Source: Solibacillus faecavium
Lineage (GTDB): Bacteria; Bacillota; Bacilli; Bacillales_A; Planococcaceae
Length of the DNA: 64,000 nt
Assembly (NCBI RefSeq): GCF_014836905.1
Contig: NZ_JACSPZ010000007.1
Span: 124,001-188,000 of the forward strand
Direction of reading: 5' to 3'
This document shows positions 27,764-35,486 of this stretch, one piece after another. Made by a program: the position numbers and the translations under genes. Under the pieces are notes generated by a model, which was given only the letters and a program-made list of their open reading frames with translations, was not told where the DNA came from and did no database searches. Within the stretch, counting starts at the first letter, position 1, and each line of letters opens with the position of its first letter.

Positions 27764-28318
27764 ATGGTTCAACTTATTGGGCAACAATGTTCATTGCGTA
27801 CATTTACACTGTCCGATGCAAGAGCATTGACTAAGCTATTAGTGGATAACAAATTTTATTGGTCAACATACGAACCGTTACATCGGGATGAATTTTATAC
27901 AGAAGAGACACAGTACAAGAAAATAATGGAAAGCATGCATCTTTTGCAAACAAACAGAGAGTTTTCCTTTGGAATCTTCCATAATGAAACAGGTCTACTG
28001 ATTGGTCATATATCTCTCTACTCTATAAAACGCTTGCCATACTCCAGCGGTTTTATCGGATATTCTATGGATGAAAAATTTATTGGAAGAGGCATTGTAA
28101 CCGAAGCAGTACGTTTAGTAATGGAATTCGCATTTTCGACTTTAAATATTCATCGTATTGAAGCATATGTCGCTCCTCAAAATGTGGGCTCTATACGCGT
28201 TTTAGAGAAGTCAGGATTTACGAGAGAGGGTTTACTCCGAGAATTATTATTTATTAATGGTAAATGGGTTGACCATTATATGTACGCAATATTACAGCGA
28301 GAATATATAAATAGGTGA
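27764..28318 (+). CDS. GNAT acetyltransferase, RimJ/RimL-like
   Basis: The 184-residue GCN5-related acetyltransferase has the LIGHISLYSI strand, a GRGIVTEAV acetyl-CoA loop (~115-123) and NVGSIRVLEKSGFTREG (~144-158), typical of the RimJ group that acetylates ribosomal protein or other N-termini. Two starts are possible. ATG 27764 has AAGGAGGG at the right distance and removes a basic 14-residue leader, so I prefer it; ATG 27722 is the alternative and has GTAGGTGAG before it. It follows the PPK2 gene and ends at a bidirectional terminator. Confidence 0.85.
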   Translation: MVQLIGQQCSLRTFTLSDARALTKLLVDNKFYWSTYEPLHRDEFYTEETQYKKIMESMHLLQTNREFSFGIFHNETGLLIGHISLYSIKRLPYSSGFIGYSMDEKFIGRGIVTEAVRLVMEFAFSTLNIHRIEAYVAPQNVGSIRVLEKSGFTREGLLRELLFINGKWVDHYMYAILQREYINR

Positions 28319-28334
28319 TCTTTATATGACTATA

Positions 28335-28387
28335 AAAAAAGCTATAGCACTTACCCAATAAAGTCCTGTGGGTAAGGCTATAGCTTA
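28335..28387. terminator. Bidirectional terminator between the GNAT and carbonic anhydrase genes
   Basis: AAGCTATAGC-TTACCC pairs with GGGTAA-GCTATAGCTT, with A and T runs at the ends. Confidence 0.8.
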
Positions 28388-28957
28388 TTATTTTATTTCT
28401 TCAGATCCATCAGTTACTAAATCTAATTTACCAGTTGCAGGATCAATAATAAGACCGTGTACAGGAACACCAGCAGGCATTAATGGATGATTTCTTACTA
28501 AATCAACGCTTTTTAAAACACTCGTTTTAATATCGCCGAAACCACGTAACCATTCTTTTAAATCTACGCGTGCATAATTAATAACATCTATCGTTTCTTG
28601 TTTTACTCCACGTTCAAGCATATGACCAATCATTACATTTGAATCAACGGCACTCATACCACAATCATAATGACCAATAACATATACTTCATCAGCCTGT
28701 AATTCATACACGGCTACCAATATACTGCGCATAATGCCACCAAATGGGTGATTTACGATTGCGCCAGCACTTTTAACAACTTTTACATCCCCGTTGCGCA
28801 AGTTCATTGCTTTTGGTAATAATTCTACTAAACGCGTATCCATACAAGATAAAACAACAATCTTTTTATCAGGGAACTTCGTTGTCGCGTATTCTTCATA
28901 TTGCTTTTCAGCAACAAACTTTTCATTAAACTCTAGAATATTTTGTAATGCAGACAT
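28388..28957 (-). CDS. Beta-class carbonic anhydrase
   Basis: The 189-residue zinc enzyme interconverts CO2 and bicarbonate. The zinc ligands appear in LSCMDTRL (Cys38, with Asp40 and Arg42 of the active-site dyad) and in VIGHYDCGM (His and Cys near 97-100). The length is that of the short bacterial beta class (YtiB-like in B. subtilis). AAAGGGG precedes the ATG on the minus strand. It is a single gene; a TTGAAT-N16-TAAAAT promoter can be seen upstream on that strand. Confidence 0.92.
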   Translation of the reverse strand: MSALQNILEFNEKFVAEKQYEEYATTKFPDKKIVVLSCMDTRLVELLPKAMNLRNGDVKVVKSAGAIVNHPFGGIMRSILVAVYELQADEVYVIGHYDCGMSAVDSNVMIGHMLERGVKQETIDVINYARVDLKEWLRGFGDIKTSVLKSVDLVRNHPLMPAGVPVHGLIIDPATGKLDLVTDGSEEIK

Positions 28958-29085
28958 TTGTTCATACCCCTTTCGTTTCTGTATTCATTTTAAAATATTA
29001 TTTAGATAATTCAAATAAATGCGCACAATTATAGTTAAAAATCCAATAAATAAAGAGAACTAAAGCAGTAATTCAGCAATAAAAA

Positions 29086-29110
29086 ACAACCGCTCAAATA
29101 GAACGGTTGT
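29086..29110 (-). terminator. Terminator after the His-tailed membrane protein
   Basis: ACAACCG pairs with CGGTTGT; on the minus strand the stem is followed by a T6 run. Confidence 0.75.
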
Positions 29111-29118
29111 GAAAAATA

Positions 29119-29322
29119 TTAATGATGGTGGTGACCATCTAGTGATTTTTCGTTTGGCGCGAATGCATTAGCCTTTGAATCTACTATAACAGAGTCATGA
29201 GATTGTAATCCGATTCGTAAGTACATGATAAACATTACTAAAAGAACAAGAATAACTGCTGAGAAACCTAAAACTAACGTATAGTAATCAGACAAAAACG
29301 GATGACGGTGATCAAACATCAT
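29119..29322 (-). CDS. Small single-span membrane protein with His tail, 67 aa
   Basis: The protein starts MMFDHRHPFLSDYY, has one strong membrane helix (residues ~15-38, rich in Leu, Val and Ile) and ends in SLDGHHHH. His residues at both ends suggest metal or heme contact, but I do not recognise the family. AGAGGAG sits before the ATG pair on the minus strand; either Met1 or Met2 could be the start. A terminator follows directly. A Fur-box-like 19-mer (29341-29359) lies about 19 bases upstream of the start. The role is unknown. Confidence 0.65.
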   Translation of the reverse strand: MMFDHRHPFLSDYYTLVLGFSAVILVLLVMFIMYLRIGLQSHDSVIVDSKANAFAPNEKSLDGHHHH

Positions 29323-29340
29323 AAAAACTCCTCTCTATTT

Positions 29341-29359
29341 AATAATAAGAATCATTAAC
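29341..29359 (-). promoter_or_regulatory. Fur-box-like 19-mer
   Basis: AATAATAAGAATCATTAAC matches 15 of 19 positions of the classical Fur consensus. It sits directly upstream of the small His-tailed membrane gene. AT-rich background lowers its weight. Confidence 0.35.
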
Positions 29360-29447
29360 CAATTATAACCTAATAAATTGGAACATTGTAGGGGAATTTA
29401 TGCATTTACTTCAGAATAAATTGTAAATATGGCGACATCTTGAAGAT

Positions 29448-30683
29448 TTAGAATGCCCAGTTTCCATCACGGAAAACAGCTTCTGCCTGACCATCTTCAG
29501 TAATGCCATCGATATTCATTTGCGCAGAACCAATCATAAAGTCAACATGCGTAATACTATTATTTAACCCGTGTTTTTCCAATTCTTCCTGTGACATCGT
29601 TTTCCCGCCTTCTAAACAAAATGCATAAGCACTGCCAATGGCTAAGTGGTTTGATGCATTTTCATCGAATAGTGTATTGTAAAATAAAATATTCGATTCA
29701 GAGATAGGTGAATGGAAAGGTACAAGTGCCACTTCCCCTAAATAATGAGAGCCCTCATCTGTTGCTACAAGGTTTTTCAAAACTTCTTCGCCTTGTTCAG
29801 CTTCAACATTTATAATACGCCCATTTTCAAATGTAATTTTAAAATTATCGATTATATTGCCACCGTAGCTAAGTGGTTTTGTACTAGATACATACCCGTT
29901 TACACCATTTTTATGCGGTACTGTAAAAACTTCTTCAGTGGGCATATTAGCCATGAATTCTTCGCCTTTTTCATTGACACTGCCTGCACCGCACCATAAA
30001 TGACCTTTCGGAAGCTCTATCGTTAAATCCGTTCCAGGTGCTGTATAGTGCAGCTTTGCATAGTTTTTATTATTTAAGTAATCTACTTTTTCATGTAAGT
30101 TATCATTATGCTCTGCCCAAGCTTGGACAGGGTTGTCTAAGTCAGCTCGTGTCGCTTTAAAAATAGCCTCCCATAATGCTTCCACTTGTTCATTTTCAGG
30201 TAAATCTGAAAATACTTTTTTAGCCCATTGTTTAGAAGGAGCTGCAATGACAGTCCAGCTGATTTTATCTGATTGTACGTACTGGCGGTATTTATTTAAC
30301 GCAATTCCGGCTGCTTTTTGGAAAGTTGCAATACGTTTTGAATCGATACCAGCTAGTAGATCAGGACTTTGCGAAACGATGCTCATAAATGCTGCACCTT
30401 GTTCAGCCAGCCACTCACGCTCCTGGACTTTCCATGGAGGGAAGAAATCAAAAGAATCATCCGGTGCTAACTCGTAACGAGTACGCGTAATTTGGTCATC
30501 TGTATAATCTACAAATACTTGCTTTGCCCCTGCCTCATAGGCGATTTTAGTTACAACTTGTACAAATGGTGCTGATTCAATGGAAGCAGCGATATACAAA
30601 TATTGATTTGGTTGAATATTAACACCGATTTTTACTGCCAATTCCGCATACTTTGTTAACTTACTTTCGAACATTGAATTCAT
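29448..30683 (-). CDS. M29 family aminopeptidase (AmpS-like), copy 2
   Basis: The 411-residue metallo-aminopeptidase is closely similar along its whole length to the one at 11789-13018. Both share AKLHYTAPGTDLTIELP-type blocks, MPTEEVFT, NILFYNTLFDENASNHLAIG, HVDFMIGSAQM and GNWAF. It acts on N-terminal residues of cytosolic peptides. GGAGGA lies 9 bases before the ATG at 30683, so I prefer that start to the upstream ones at 30710 and 30692. It is transcribed alone and divergently from motA. It is a paralogue and may differ in expression or specificity. Confidence 0.92.
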   Translation of the reverse strand: MNSMFESKLTKYAELAVKIGVNIQPNQYLYIAASIESAPFVQVVTKIAYEAGAKQVFVDYTDDQITRTRYELAPDDSFDFFPPWKVQEREWLAEQGAAFMSIVSQSPDLLAGIDSKRIATFQKAAGIALNKYRQYVQSDKISWTVIAAPSKQWAKKVFSDLPENEQVEALWEAIFKATRADLDNPVQAWAEHNDNLHEKVDYLNNKNYAKLHYTAPGTDLTIELPKGHLWCGAGSVNEKGEEFMANMPTEEVFTVPHKNGVNGYVSSTKPLSYGGNIIDNFKITFENGRIINVEAEQGEEVLKNLVATDEGSHYLGEVALVPFHSPISESNILFYNTLFDENASNHLAIGSAYAFCLEGGKTMSQEELEKHGLNNSITHVDFMIGSAQMNIDGITEDGQAEAVFRDGNWAF

Positions 30684-30821
30684 TTGAAACATTCCTCCAG
30701 TAATTGTCATAAAATATTTTTATTTTTTGATACACCATTATCAAAAGGGTAGAAATTGTGATAAAAATAATAAATGTATCGAAAAATATAAAAATTGTTC
30801 TAATACCAGTGTAAAGGAAGT

Positions 30822-30847
30822 TAATAAAAAGATAAATATACCGAAAT
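30822..30847 (+). promoter_or_regulatory. Possible SigD promoter for motAB
   Basis: TAAT at 30822-30825 and ACCGAAAT at 30840-30847, 14 bp apart, resemble the SigD pattern TAAA-N15-GCCGATAT. The -10 fits 6 of 8 positions. SigD control of motAB is known in B. subtilis. Confidence 0.35.
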
Positions 30848-30880
30848 AAGAAAAGACATAGTAATTTGGAGGTACTACAT

Positions 30881-31681
30881 ATGGATATATCATCGGTTGT
30901 TGGGATAATACTTGCCTTTTTTGCTCTATTATTAGGGATGTTTATGAAAGGTGTAACACCTGACGCATTATTGAATCCTGCCGCTATTTTAATTATCATC
31001 TTTGGTACAATTGCAGCGGTAACAATCGCGTTCCCAATGAAGGAATTAAAACGAATTCCAAAACTTTTTAAAATTTTATTTACAGAAACAAAATTAGCTA
31101 GTGATATTGATTTAATCAAAATGTTTGCACAGTGGGCAGATTTAGCTCGTCGTGAAGGTTTATTGGCTCTAGAAAGCAAAGCATCTGAAATTGAAGATCC
31201 TTTCCTGAAAAATGGCTTAACGCTGGCAATAGATGGTCAAAATGCAGACTATATTCGCGATGTGCTTTCAGAGGAAGTAGAAGCGATGGAAGACCGCCAT
31301 GCAAGTGGTGCAGGAATCTTTACCCAAGCAGGTACATATGCACCAACTCTTGGTGTATTAGGGGCTGTAGTAGGGCTTATTGCAGCTTTAAAAGATATGA
31401 CAGATATCGATAAATTAGGTGTAGCAATTTCTGCTGCCTTTGTTGCTACATTATTAGGTATCTTTACAGGGTATGTACTATGGCATCCATTTGCCAATAA
31501 GTTAAAACGTAAATCTTCTGTAGAAGTTAAGCAAAAGCAGATGATGATTGAAGGGATTTTATCTGTACTTGAAGGTGAAGCTCCTCGAGTAATCGAGCAG
31601 AAGCTTGCTTCATATTTAACGATGGAAGAACGTAAGCAAATTACCGAAAGCGGGGCGGGTGGCCTTGGCAAAGAAGCGTAA
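30881..31681 (+). CDS. motA: Flagellar stator protein MotA
   Basis: The 266-residue inner-membrane protein forms the proton-driven stator ring with MotB. It has four membrane helices: two near the N-terminus (~5-55), then a cytoplasmic domain with LARREGLLALE, then two more helices in GTYAPTLGVLGAVVGLIAAL and FVATLLGIFTGYVLW. The Pro in YAPTLG corresponds to the conserved proton-path proline. The sequence reads as MotA of the B. subtilis H+ type rather than Na+-type MotP. ATG 30881 is supported by TTGGAGGT at 30866-30873. It overlaps motB. Confidence 0.94.
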   Translation: MDISSVVGIILAFFALLLGMFMKGVTPDALLNPAAILIIIFGTIAAVTIAFPMKELKRIPKLFKILFTETKLASDIDLIKMFAQWADLARREGLLALESKASEIEDPFLKNGLTLAIDGQNADYIRDVLSEEVEAMEDRHASGAGIFTQAGTYAPTLGVLGAVVGLIAALKDMTDIDKLGVAISAAFVATLLGIFTGYVLWHPFANKLKRKSSVEVKQKQMMIEGILSVLEGEAPRVIEQKLASYLTMEERKQITESGAGGLGKEA

Positions 31682-32429
31682 AAGACATAAAAAGCATGAG
31701 GAACATGTAGACGAATCATGGCTAGTACCTTATGCGGATATTTTAACATTATTATTAGCATTATTTATCGTCCTATTTGCATCAAGTTCTGTCGACGAAA
31801 CAAAACTACAGCAAATGTCTGCTGTATTTAATGAAATTTTCACAAGTGGTACAGGGGTTATGGACAACCCTTCAGTAGTTCAAACACCTAATGGTTCGAC
31901 TTCCAATATTCAATCAGGGGTTTCTAAATATATGGAAGACCAAGAACGTCTACTGGAAACGCAAAATCGTGTGGACGAATTCATTGCAATTCATGAATTG
32001 GAAAATCAGTTTGAAACAAAATTGACAGAAGAAGGTTTGTTAATTACGATTCGAGATAGTATTTTATTCGACATGGGGCGTGCAGAAGTAAAGGAAGAGT
32101 ATGCAACCATTGCCGATGAGATTGCGCAACTGTTAATGTTTGACCCACCACGTAATATTGTTATTACCGGTCATACAGATAATGTTCCGATCAATACTAC
32201 TGAGTTTGATTCCAACTGGGATTTATCAGTTATGCGGGCTGTAAACTTTATGAAGGAAGTTGTTACGGGTAATGAAGCGCTTGACCCGAAATACTTCAGT
32301 GTTAAAGGATTCGGTGAATTCCAACCAATTGCCTCCAATGATACAGAAGAAGGAAAAGCAAAAAATCGCCGTGTTGAGGTTCTTGTACAACCACGTATCA
32401 CTGAAAATGGAGAACTAATTGTAGAGTAA
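31665..32429 (+). CDS. motB: Flagellar stator protein MotB
   Basis: The ~254-residue stator protein has a basic cytoplasmic N-terminus and a single membrane helix, PYADILTLLLALFIVLFAS, with the proton-binding Asp25. A flexible plug/linker and a C-terminal OmpA-like peptidoglycan-binding domain follow, with GHTDNVPI (~160) and NRRVEVLV (~240). TTG 31665 gives MAKKRKRHKK, like B. subtilis MotB, and GGCGGG is well spaced; GTG 31659 is the alternative. The start lies inside motA, so translation is coupled. A terminator follows. Confidence 0.94.
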   Translation: MAKKRKRHKKHEEHVDESWLVPYADILTLLLALFIVLFASSSVDETKLQQMSAVFNEIFTSGTGVMDNPSVVQTPNGSTSNIQSGVSKYMEDQERLLETQNRVDEFIAIHELENQFETKLTEEGLLITIRDSILFDMGRAEVKEEYATIADEIAQLLMFDPPRNIVITGHTDNVPINTTEFDSNWDLSVMRAVNFMKEVVTGNEALDPKYFSVKGFGEFQPIASNDTEEGKAKNRRVEVLVQPRITENGELIVE

Positions 32430-32431
32430 TA

Positions 32432-32472
32432 AAAGCTGTTTAGAGAGTAAACTTTCTAAACAGCTTTTTTTA
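32432..32472 (+). terminator. Rho-independent terminator after motB
   Basis: AAAGCTGTTTAGA pairs with TCTAAACAGCTTT, followed by T7. Confidence 0.88.
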
Positions 32473-32475
32473 TTT

Positions 32476-32504
32476 TTGACACCTTTTAAACAAAAGTTTA
32501 TAAT
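32476..32504 (+). promoter_or_regulatory. Consensus SigA promoter of psuK-psuG
   Basis: TTGACA at 32476-32481 and TATAAT at 32499-32504 are separated by 17 bp, a perfect match to the SigA consensus. The -10 lies inside the palindrome at 32488-32519. Confidence 0.85.
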
Positions 32505-32519
32505 TATAAACAAATGTTT
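32488..32519. promoter_or_regulatory. 32-bp operator-like palindrome over the psuK promoter
   Basis: A perfect 16-bp palindrome, GTTTATAATTATAAAC (32496-32511), is nested in outer arms AAACA (32488-32492) and TGTTT (32515-32519). Thirteen of the 16 half-site positions are symmetric. It covers the -10 and the start of transcription. A dimeric regulator bound here would block RNA polymerase. Confidence 0.65.
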
Positions 32520-32536
32520 GAATCGAGGTGATGTAG

Positions 32537-33625
32537 TTGAATGAAAAAGAAAAGCTAATCTTTCAATTGATAAAAAAAAATCCTTATCTGTCTCAACAGG
32601 AAATGGCAGAGCAATTAGGGATGTCAAGACCAGCACTTGCCAATATCATCTCGTCACTGATTAAACGCGGAGAAATTCTTGGACGAGCATATGTCTTGCC
32701 GGAGAAAAATCATATTATCGCAATTGGCGGTGCTAACGTCGACCGTAAATTTACAATTGAACAAGATGTCCAGTTAGGTACTTCAAATCCTGCTTCGGTA
32801 ACTGAAACGGTTGGTGGGGTGGCGCGTAACATAGCAGAAAATATTGGTCGTTTAGGTAACCGTGTTTCATTAATTACCGTAATGGGTGATGATCATGATG
32901 CCATATATATTGAACAGAATTGTAATGCTACGATGAGTCTTGATCTAGTGGAAAAGTTAAAAGACTATAAAACAGGTTCTTACACAGCCGTATTGGCGCA
33001 TTCCGGGGAACTGGTAATCTCCATGGCGAATATGGAAATATATGAACAACTATCTCCAACTGTTTTAAAAAAGTATGAATCCATAATGCAAAATGCGAGC
33101 TGTTTAATAATTGATTTAAACTGTCCATTGGAAACAGTGGAATATGTAAAAGAGTTTGCCCATGAGCGTAAAATTCCATTCGCTGTTATTCCTGTTTCAT
33201 CCCCTAAGATGAAAAACATGCCAGAAGATTTACAGGGGGTACATTACTTTATTTGCAATCGTGATGAAGCAGAAAAGTATTTGAATATGAATTTGGAGAA
33301 ATTTGGTCATTATGAAAAGGCAGTAAAAGCAATGCTACAAAAAGGGGCAAAATATGTCGTCCTTACATTAGGAGAACATGGAGTAATGGCTGGTCATGAT
33401 GGTACAGTGACGCATTATAAAGCCATTGCAACAAAAAATATTGTAGATGTTACAGGTGCGGGAGATGCTTTTGTAAGTGCATTTTTACATGGAGTATTAA
33501 ACAATGAGGACTTTAAAGAAGCAATCCAACTTGGTTTAACAAATGCATCAAAAACATTACAATCAGACAAAACTGTACGAGAAGATTTAACAAAGGAAAA
33601 ATTACTTGAATGGAGGAATTTATAA
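32537..33625 (+). CDS. psuK: PfkB-family pseudouridine kinase with N-terminal winged helix-turn-helix
   Basis: The 362-residue protein has a DNA-binding winged HTH at residues ~1-58 ([21 protein letters not shown]) fused to a PfkB sugar kinase domain. The kinase part has [26 protein letters not shown] and the catalytic [11 protein letters not shown] anion hole with its Asp near residue 307. It phosphorylates pseudouridine to the 5'-phosphate, the substrate of PsuG. The start is TTG, supported by GAGGTGAT at 32524-32531. The stop overlaps the psuG start by one base. The HTH and the palindrome at its own promoter suggest autoregulation. Confidence 0.9.
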   Translation: MNEKEKLIFQLIKKNPYLSQQEMAEQLGMSRPALANIISSLIKRGEILGRAYVLPEKNHIIAIGGANVDRKFTIEQDVQLGTSNPASVTETVGGVARNIAENIGRLGNRVSLITVMGDDHDAIYIEQNCNATMSLDLVEKLKDYKTGSYTAVLAHSGELVISMANMEIYEQLSPTVLKKYESIMQNASCLIIDLNCPLETVEYVKEFAHERKIPFAVIPVSSPKMKNMPEDLQGVHYFICNRDEAEKYLNMNLEKFGHYEKAVKAMLQKGAKYVVLTLGEHGVMAGHDGTVTHYKAIATKNIVDVTGAGDAFVSAFLHGVLNNEDFKEAIQLGLTNASKTLQSDKTVREDLTKEKLLEWRNL

Positions 33626-34533
33626 TGGAACAATATTTATCATATTCACAAGAGGTATTAGAAGCAAAAGAGAAAGGTCTACCTATTGTAGCTCTTGAAT
33701 CGACAATCATTTCTCATGGTATGCCATATCCTCAAAACGTACAAACAGCTCGTGAAGTAGAACAAATTATTCGTGATGGTGGTGCAGTACCAGCAACAAT
33801 CGCATTAATCGACGGGAAAATCAAAATTGGTTTATCCGATGAAGAGTTAGAAATGTTCGGTAATGCTCAAGGTGTAGCAAAAACAAGTCGCCGCGATATT
33901 GGCTATTTACTTGCAACTAAAAAAATTGGAGCAACAACTGTAGCAGCAACAATGATCTGTGCAGAGTTAGCTGGTATTGAATTATTCGTAACAGGTGGTA
34001 TTGGCGGGGTTCACCGTGGGGCTGAAACAACGATGGATATTTCTGCAGACTTGGAAGAATTAGCAATGACAAATGTAGCTGTTGTATGTGCAGGTGCAAA
34101 ATCCATTTTAGATATCGGCTTAACATTAGAATATTTAGAAACAAAAGGTGTACCAGTAATCGGATACGGGATTGACAAATTACCGGCATTCTATGCACGT
34201 GAGAGTGAATTTGATGTAAACATTCGTGTTGATTCAGCAGAAGAAACTGCAGCTATTCTACGCGCAAAATGGGATTTAGGCTTACGTGGTGGGGCATTAA
34301 TCGCCAACCCAATTCCAGTTGAGGATGCTATGGAAACAAGTGTAATGGATACTATTATCGACAATGCACTAAGAGAAGCAAAAGAACAAGGTATTGCAGG
34401 CAAAAATGTAACACCATTCTTACTGGGCAAAGTGAAGGAACTGACTGAAGGTAAGTCACTCGATGCAAATATTGCATTAGTAAAACACAATGCACGTGTA
34501 GGCGCAAAAATTGCTGTCGAACTTAATAAGTAA
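33625..34533 (+). CDS. psuG: Pseudouridine-5'-phosphate glycosidase
   Basis: The 302-residue enzyme splits pseudouridine 5'-phosphate into uracil and ribose 5-phosphate. It carries the family blocks [16 protein letters not shown] with the catalytic Glu, [38 protein letters not shown] and GAKSILDI (the Lys that forms a Schiff base). ATG 33625 is the true start: GGAGG lies 8 bases upstream and the TAATG junction overlaps the psuK stop by one base. With psuK it forms the complete pathway for pseudouridine salvage. A terminator follows. Confidence 0.95.
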   Translation: MEQYLSYSQEVLEAKEKGLPIVALESTIISHGMPYPQNVQTAREVEQIIRDGGAVPATIALIDGKIKIGLSDEELEMFGNAQGVAKTSRRDIGYLLATKKIGATTVAATMICAELAGIELFVTGGIGGVHRGAETTMDISADLEELAMTNVAVVCAGAKSILDIGLTLEYLETKGVPVIGYGIDKLPAFYARESEFDVNIRVDSAEETAAILRAKWDLGLRGGALIANPIPVEDAMETSVMDTIIDNALREAKEQGIAGKNVTPFLLGKVKELTEGKSLDANIALVKHNARVGAKIAVELNK

Positions 34534-34562
34534 TCGTATTTCCTGGGGAATAGTTATGAAAT

Positions 34563-34604
34563 AAAAGGAAGCTCGTCGAAAAATATCGATGAGCTTCCTT
34601 TTAT
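34563..34604. terminator. Bidirectional terminator between psuG and the yfkK-like gene
   Basis: AAAAGGAAGCTC-TCGA pairs with TCGA-GAGCTTCCTTTT around AAAATA. Confidence 0.85.
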
Positions 34605-34613
34605 TGCTTCCTT

Positions 34614-34835
34614 TTATTTACGAAGGGAGCCTAATTCTGCAACAATAGCATTCATTTCGCTAGGGCTGAACGAGTCTCGTTTCATAACCATTTCATATAG
34701 ATATTGTAAATCCTCGTATTTATTTTCATCGAATGCCTCTGATTGCATAGCGTCAACGTTTACCATACGTAGTTTTTCCTTGATTTGTTCTATCATATAA
34801 TTGACATTTTGTTGTGATGGGTTGGATAAGTCCAT
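34614..34835 (-). CDS. yfkK: UPF0435/DUF1128 protein, YfkK-like
   Basis: The 73-residue soluble helical protein matches the UPF0435 family, with the pattern [21 protein letters not shown] and the C-terminal [19 protein letters not shown]. subtilis YfkK has the same length. The function is unknown. It lies divergent from the YfkI- and YfkH-like genes, as members of the B. subtilis yfk cluster do. Its ribosome binding site AAAGGTAGGG is on the minus strand. Confidence 0.85.
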   Translation of the reverse strand: MDLSNPSQQNVNYMIEQIKEKLRMVNVDAMQSEAFDENKYEDLQYLYEMVMKRDSFSPSEMNAIVAELGSLRK

Positions 34836-34929
34836 ATTTTTTGCCCTACCTTTCAGTGTTTACAAAAATATCATTTCATGCAAGGCACTTCTTGTCAACC
34901 CGTAAAAGTTTTAGGAATGCTTTTAAAAA

Positions 34930-34945
34930 TAGCGAACATTCGCTA
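34930..34945. repeat. 16-bp near-perfect palindrome upstream of the yfkI-like gene
   Basis: TAGCGAA and TTCGCTA flank a two-base centre. It lies between the divergent yfkK-like start and the SigB-like promoter. It could be an operator or a weak terminator. Confidence 0.4.
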
Positions 34946-34961
34946 AAATGGTTGTAGATAA

Positions 34962-34987
34962 GTTTTATAGGAAATTTTTATGGGAAT
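34962..34987 (+). promoter_or_regulatory. Candidate SigB promoter
   Basis: GTTTTA at 34962-34967 and GGGAAT at 34982-34987 are 14 bp apart. This fits SigB (GTTTAA-N12-14-GGGWAW) with one mismatch, suggesting general-stress expression of the genes that follow. Confidence 0.5.
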
Positions 34988-35017
34988 ATGAAAGCATACA
35001 CAGGAGGAGAGTAAAAT

Positions 35018-35347
35018 ATGAAAAGTAAACTATTACCGTTTATAGCAATTGGAGCAGTAACTGGTGCAGCAATCAGTATGTTAGATAAGCAAACAAGAGA
35101 GCATACTGTAAAGACAGCTAAAAATGCAAAAGATACGGTTGTTTATTATGCTGAAAACCGTGACGAACTATTAGCATTAGTTGAATCGAAAATTGAGCAG
35201 GCTCAAACAGTTTACGGAACAGTAAATGATAGTATTCAGTCTATTATGCAAAATGGAAATGATATTAAAGAATTGCCAACTACGATACAAAGTATGGTTT
35301 CCGAAACGATTGATGCATTTTCAAAAAAGGATGAACAAGCTGGCTAA
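35018..35347 (+). CDS. YtxH-like small protein (YfkI-like position)
   Basis: The 109-residue protein has a short N-terminal membrane segment (LLPFIAIGAVTGAAISML) followed by a long hydrophilic helix rich in Lys, Glu and Ala, as in YtxH-domain general stress proteins. AGGAGGAGAG precedes the ATG. It is followed 139 bp later by the YihY-family gene and preceded by a SigB-like promoter. In B. subtilis yfkI and yfkH lie together; the yfkJ phosphatase gene between them is missing here. The function is unknown. Confidence 0.65.
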   Translation: MKSKLLPFIAIGAVTGAAISMLDKQTREHTVKTAKNAKDTVVYYAENRDELLALVESKIEQAQTVYGTVNDSIQSIMQNGNDIKELPTTIQSMVSETIDAFSKKDEQAG

Positions 35348-35486
35348 TTAAATTCGCCTTAGTGTAAATATGTACAGATTTTTTCTTGGAGTTATTTCGA
35401 TATCTGGGACATCCGTTAGGGCGTTATCCGGATAGAAAGGTATTCAGTGTATCTTTTTTCTGGGTAATTCAAAAGGTGGTGGCTAT

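Noticed and set aside
29119-29130. Engineered His tag at the end of the 67-residue protein
   Set aside because: The protein has natural upstream signals and a native terminator, four His only, and no vector sequence nearby.
30133-30477. A 114-codon plus-strand frame inside the second M29 aminopeptidase gene
   Set aside because: It is the antisense shadow of a conserved coding region, without a start signal.
30661-31179. A 172-codon minus-strand frame covering the motA promoter and 5' end
   Set aside because: It overlaps motA antisense and the start region of the divergent aminopeptidase, and no ribosome binding site fits.
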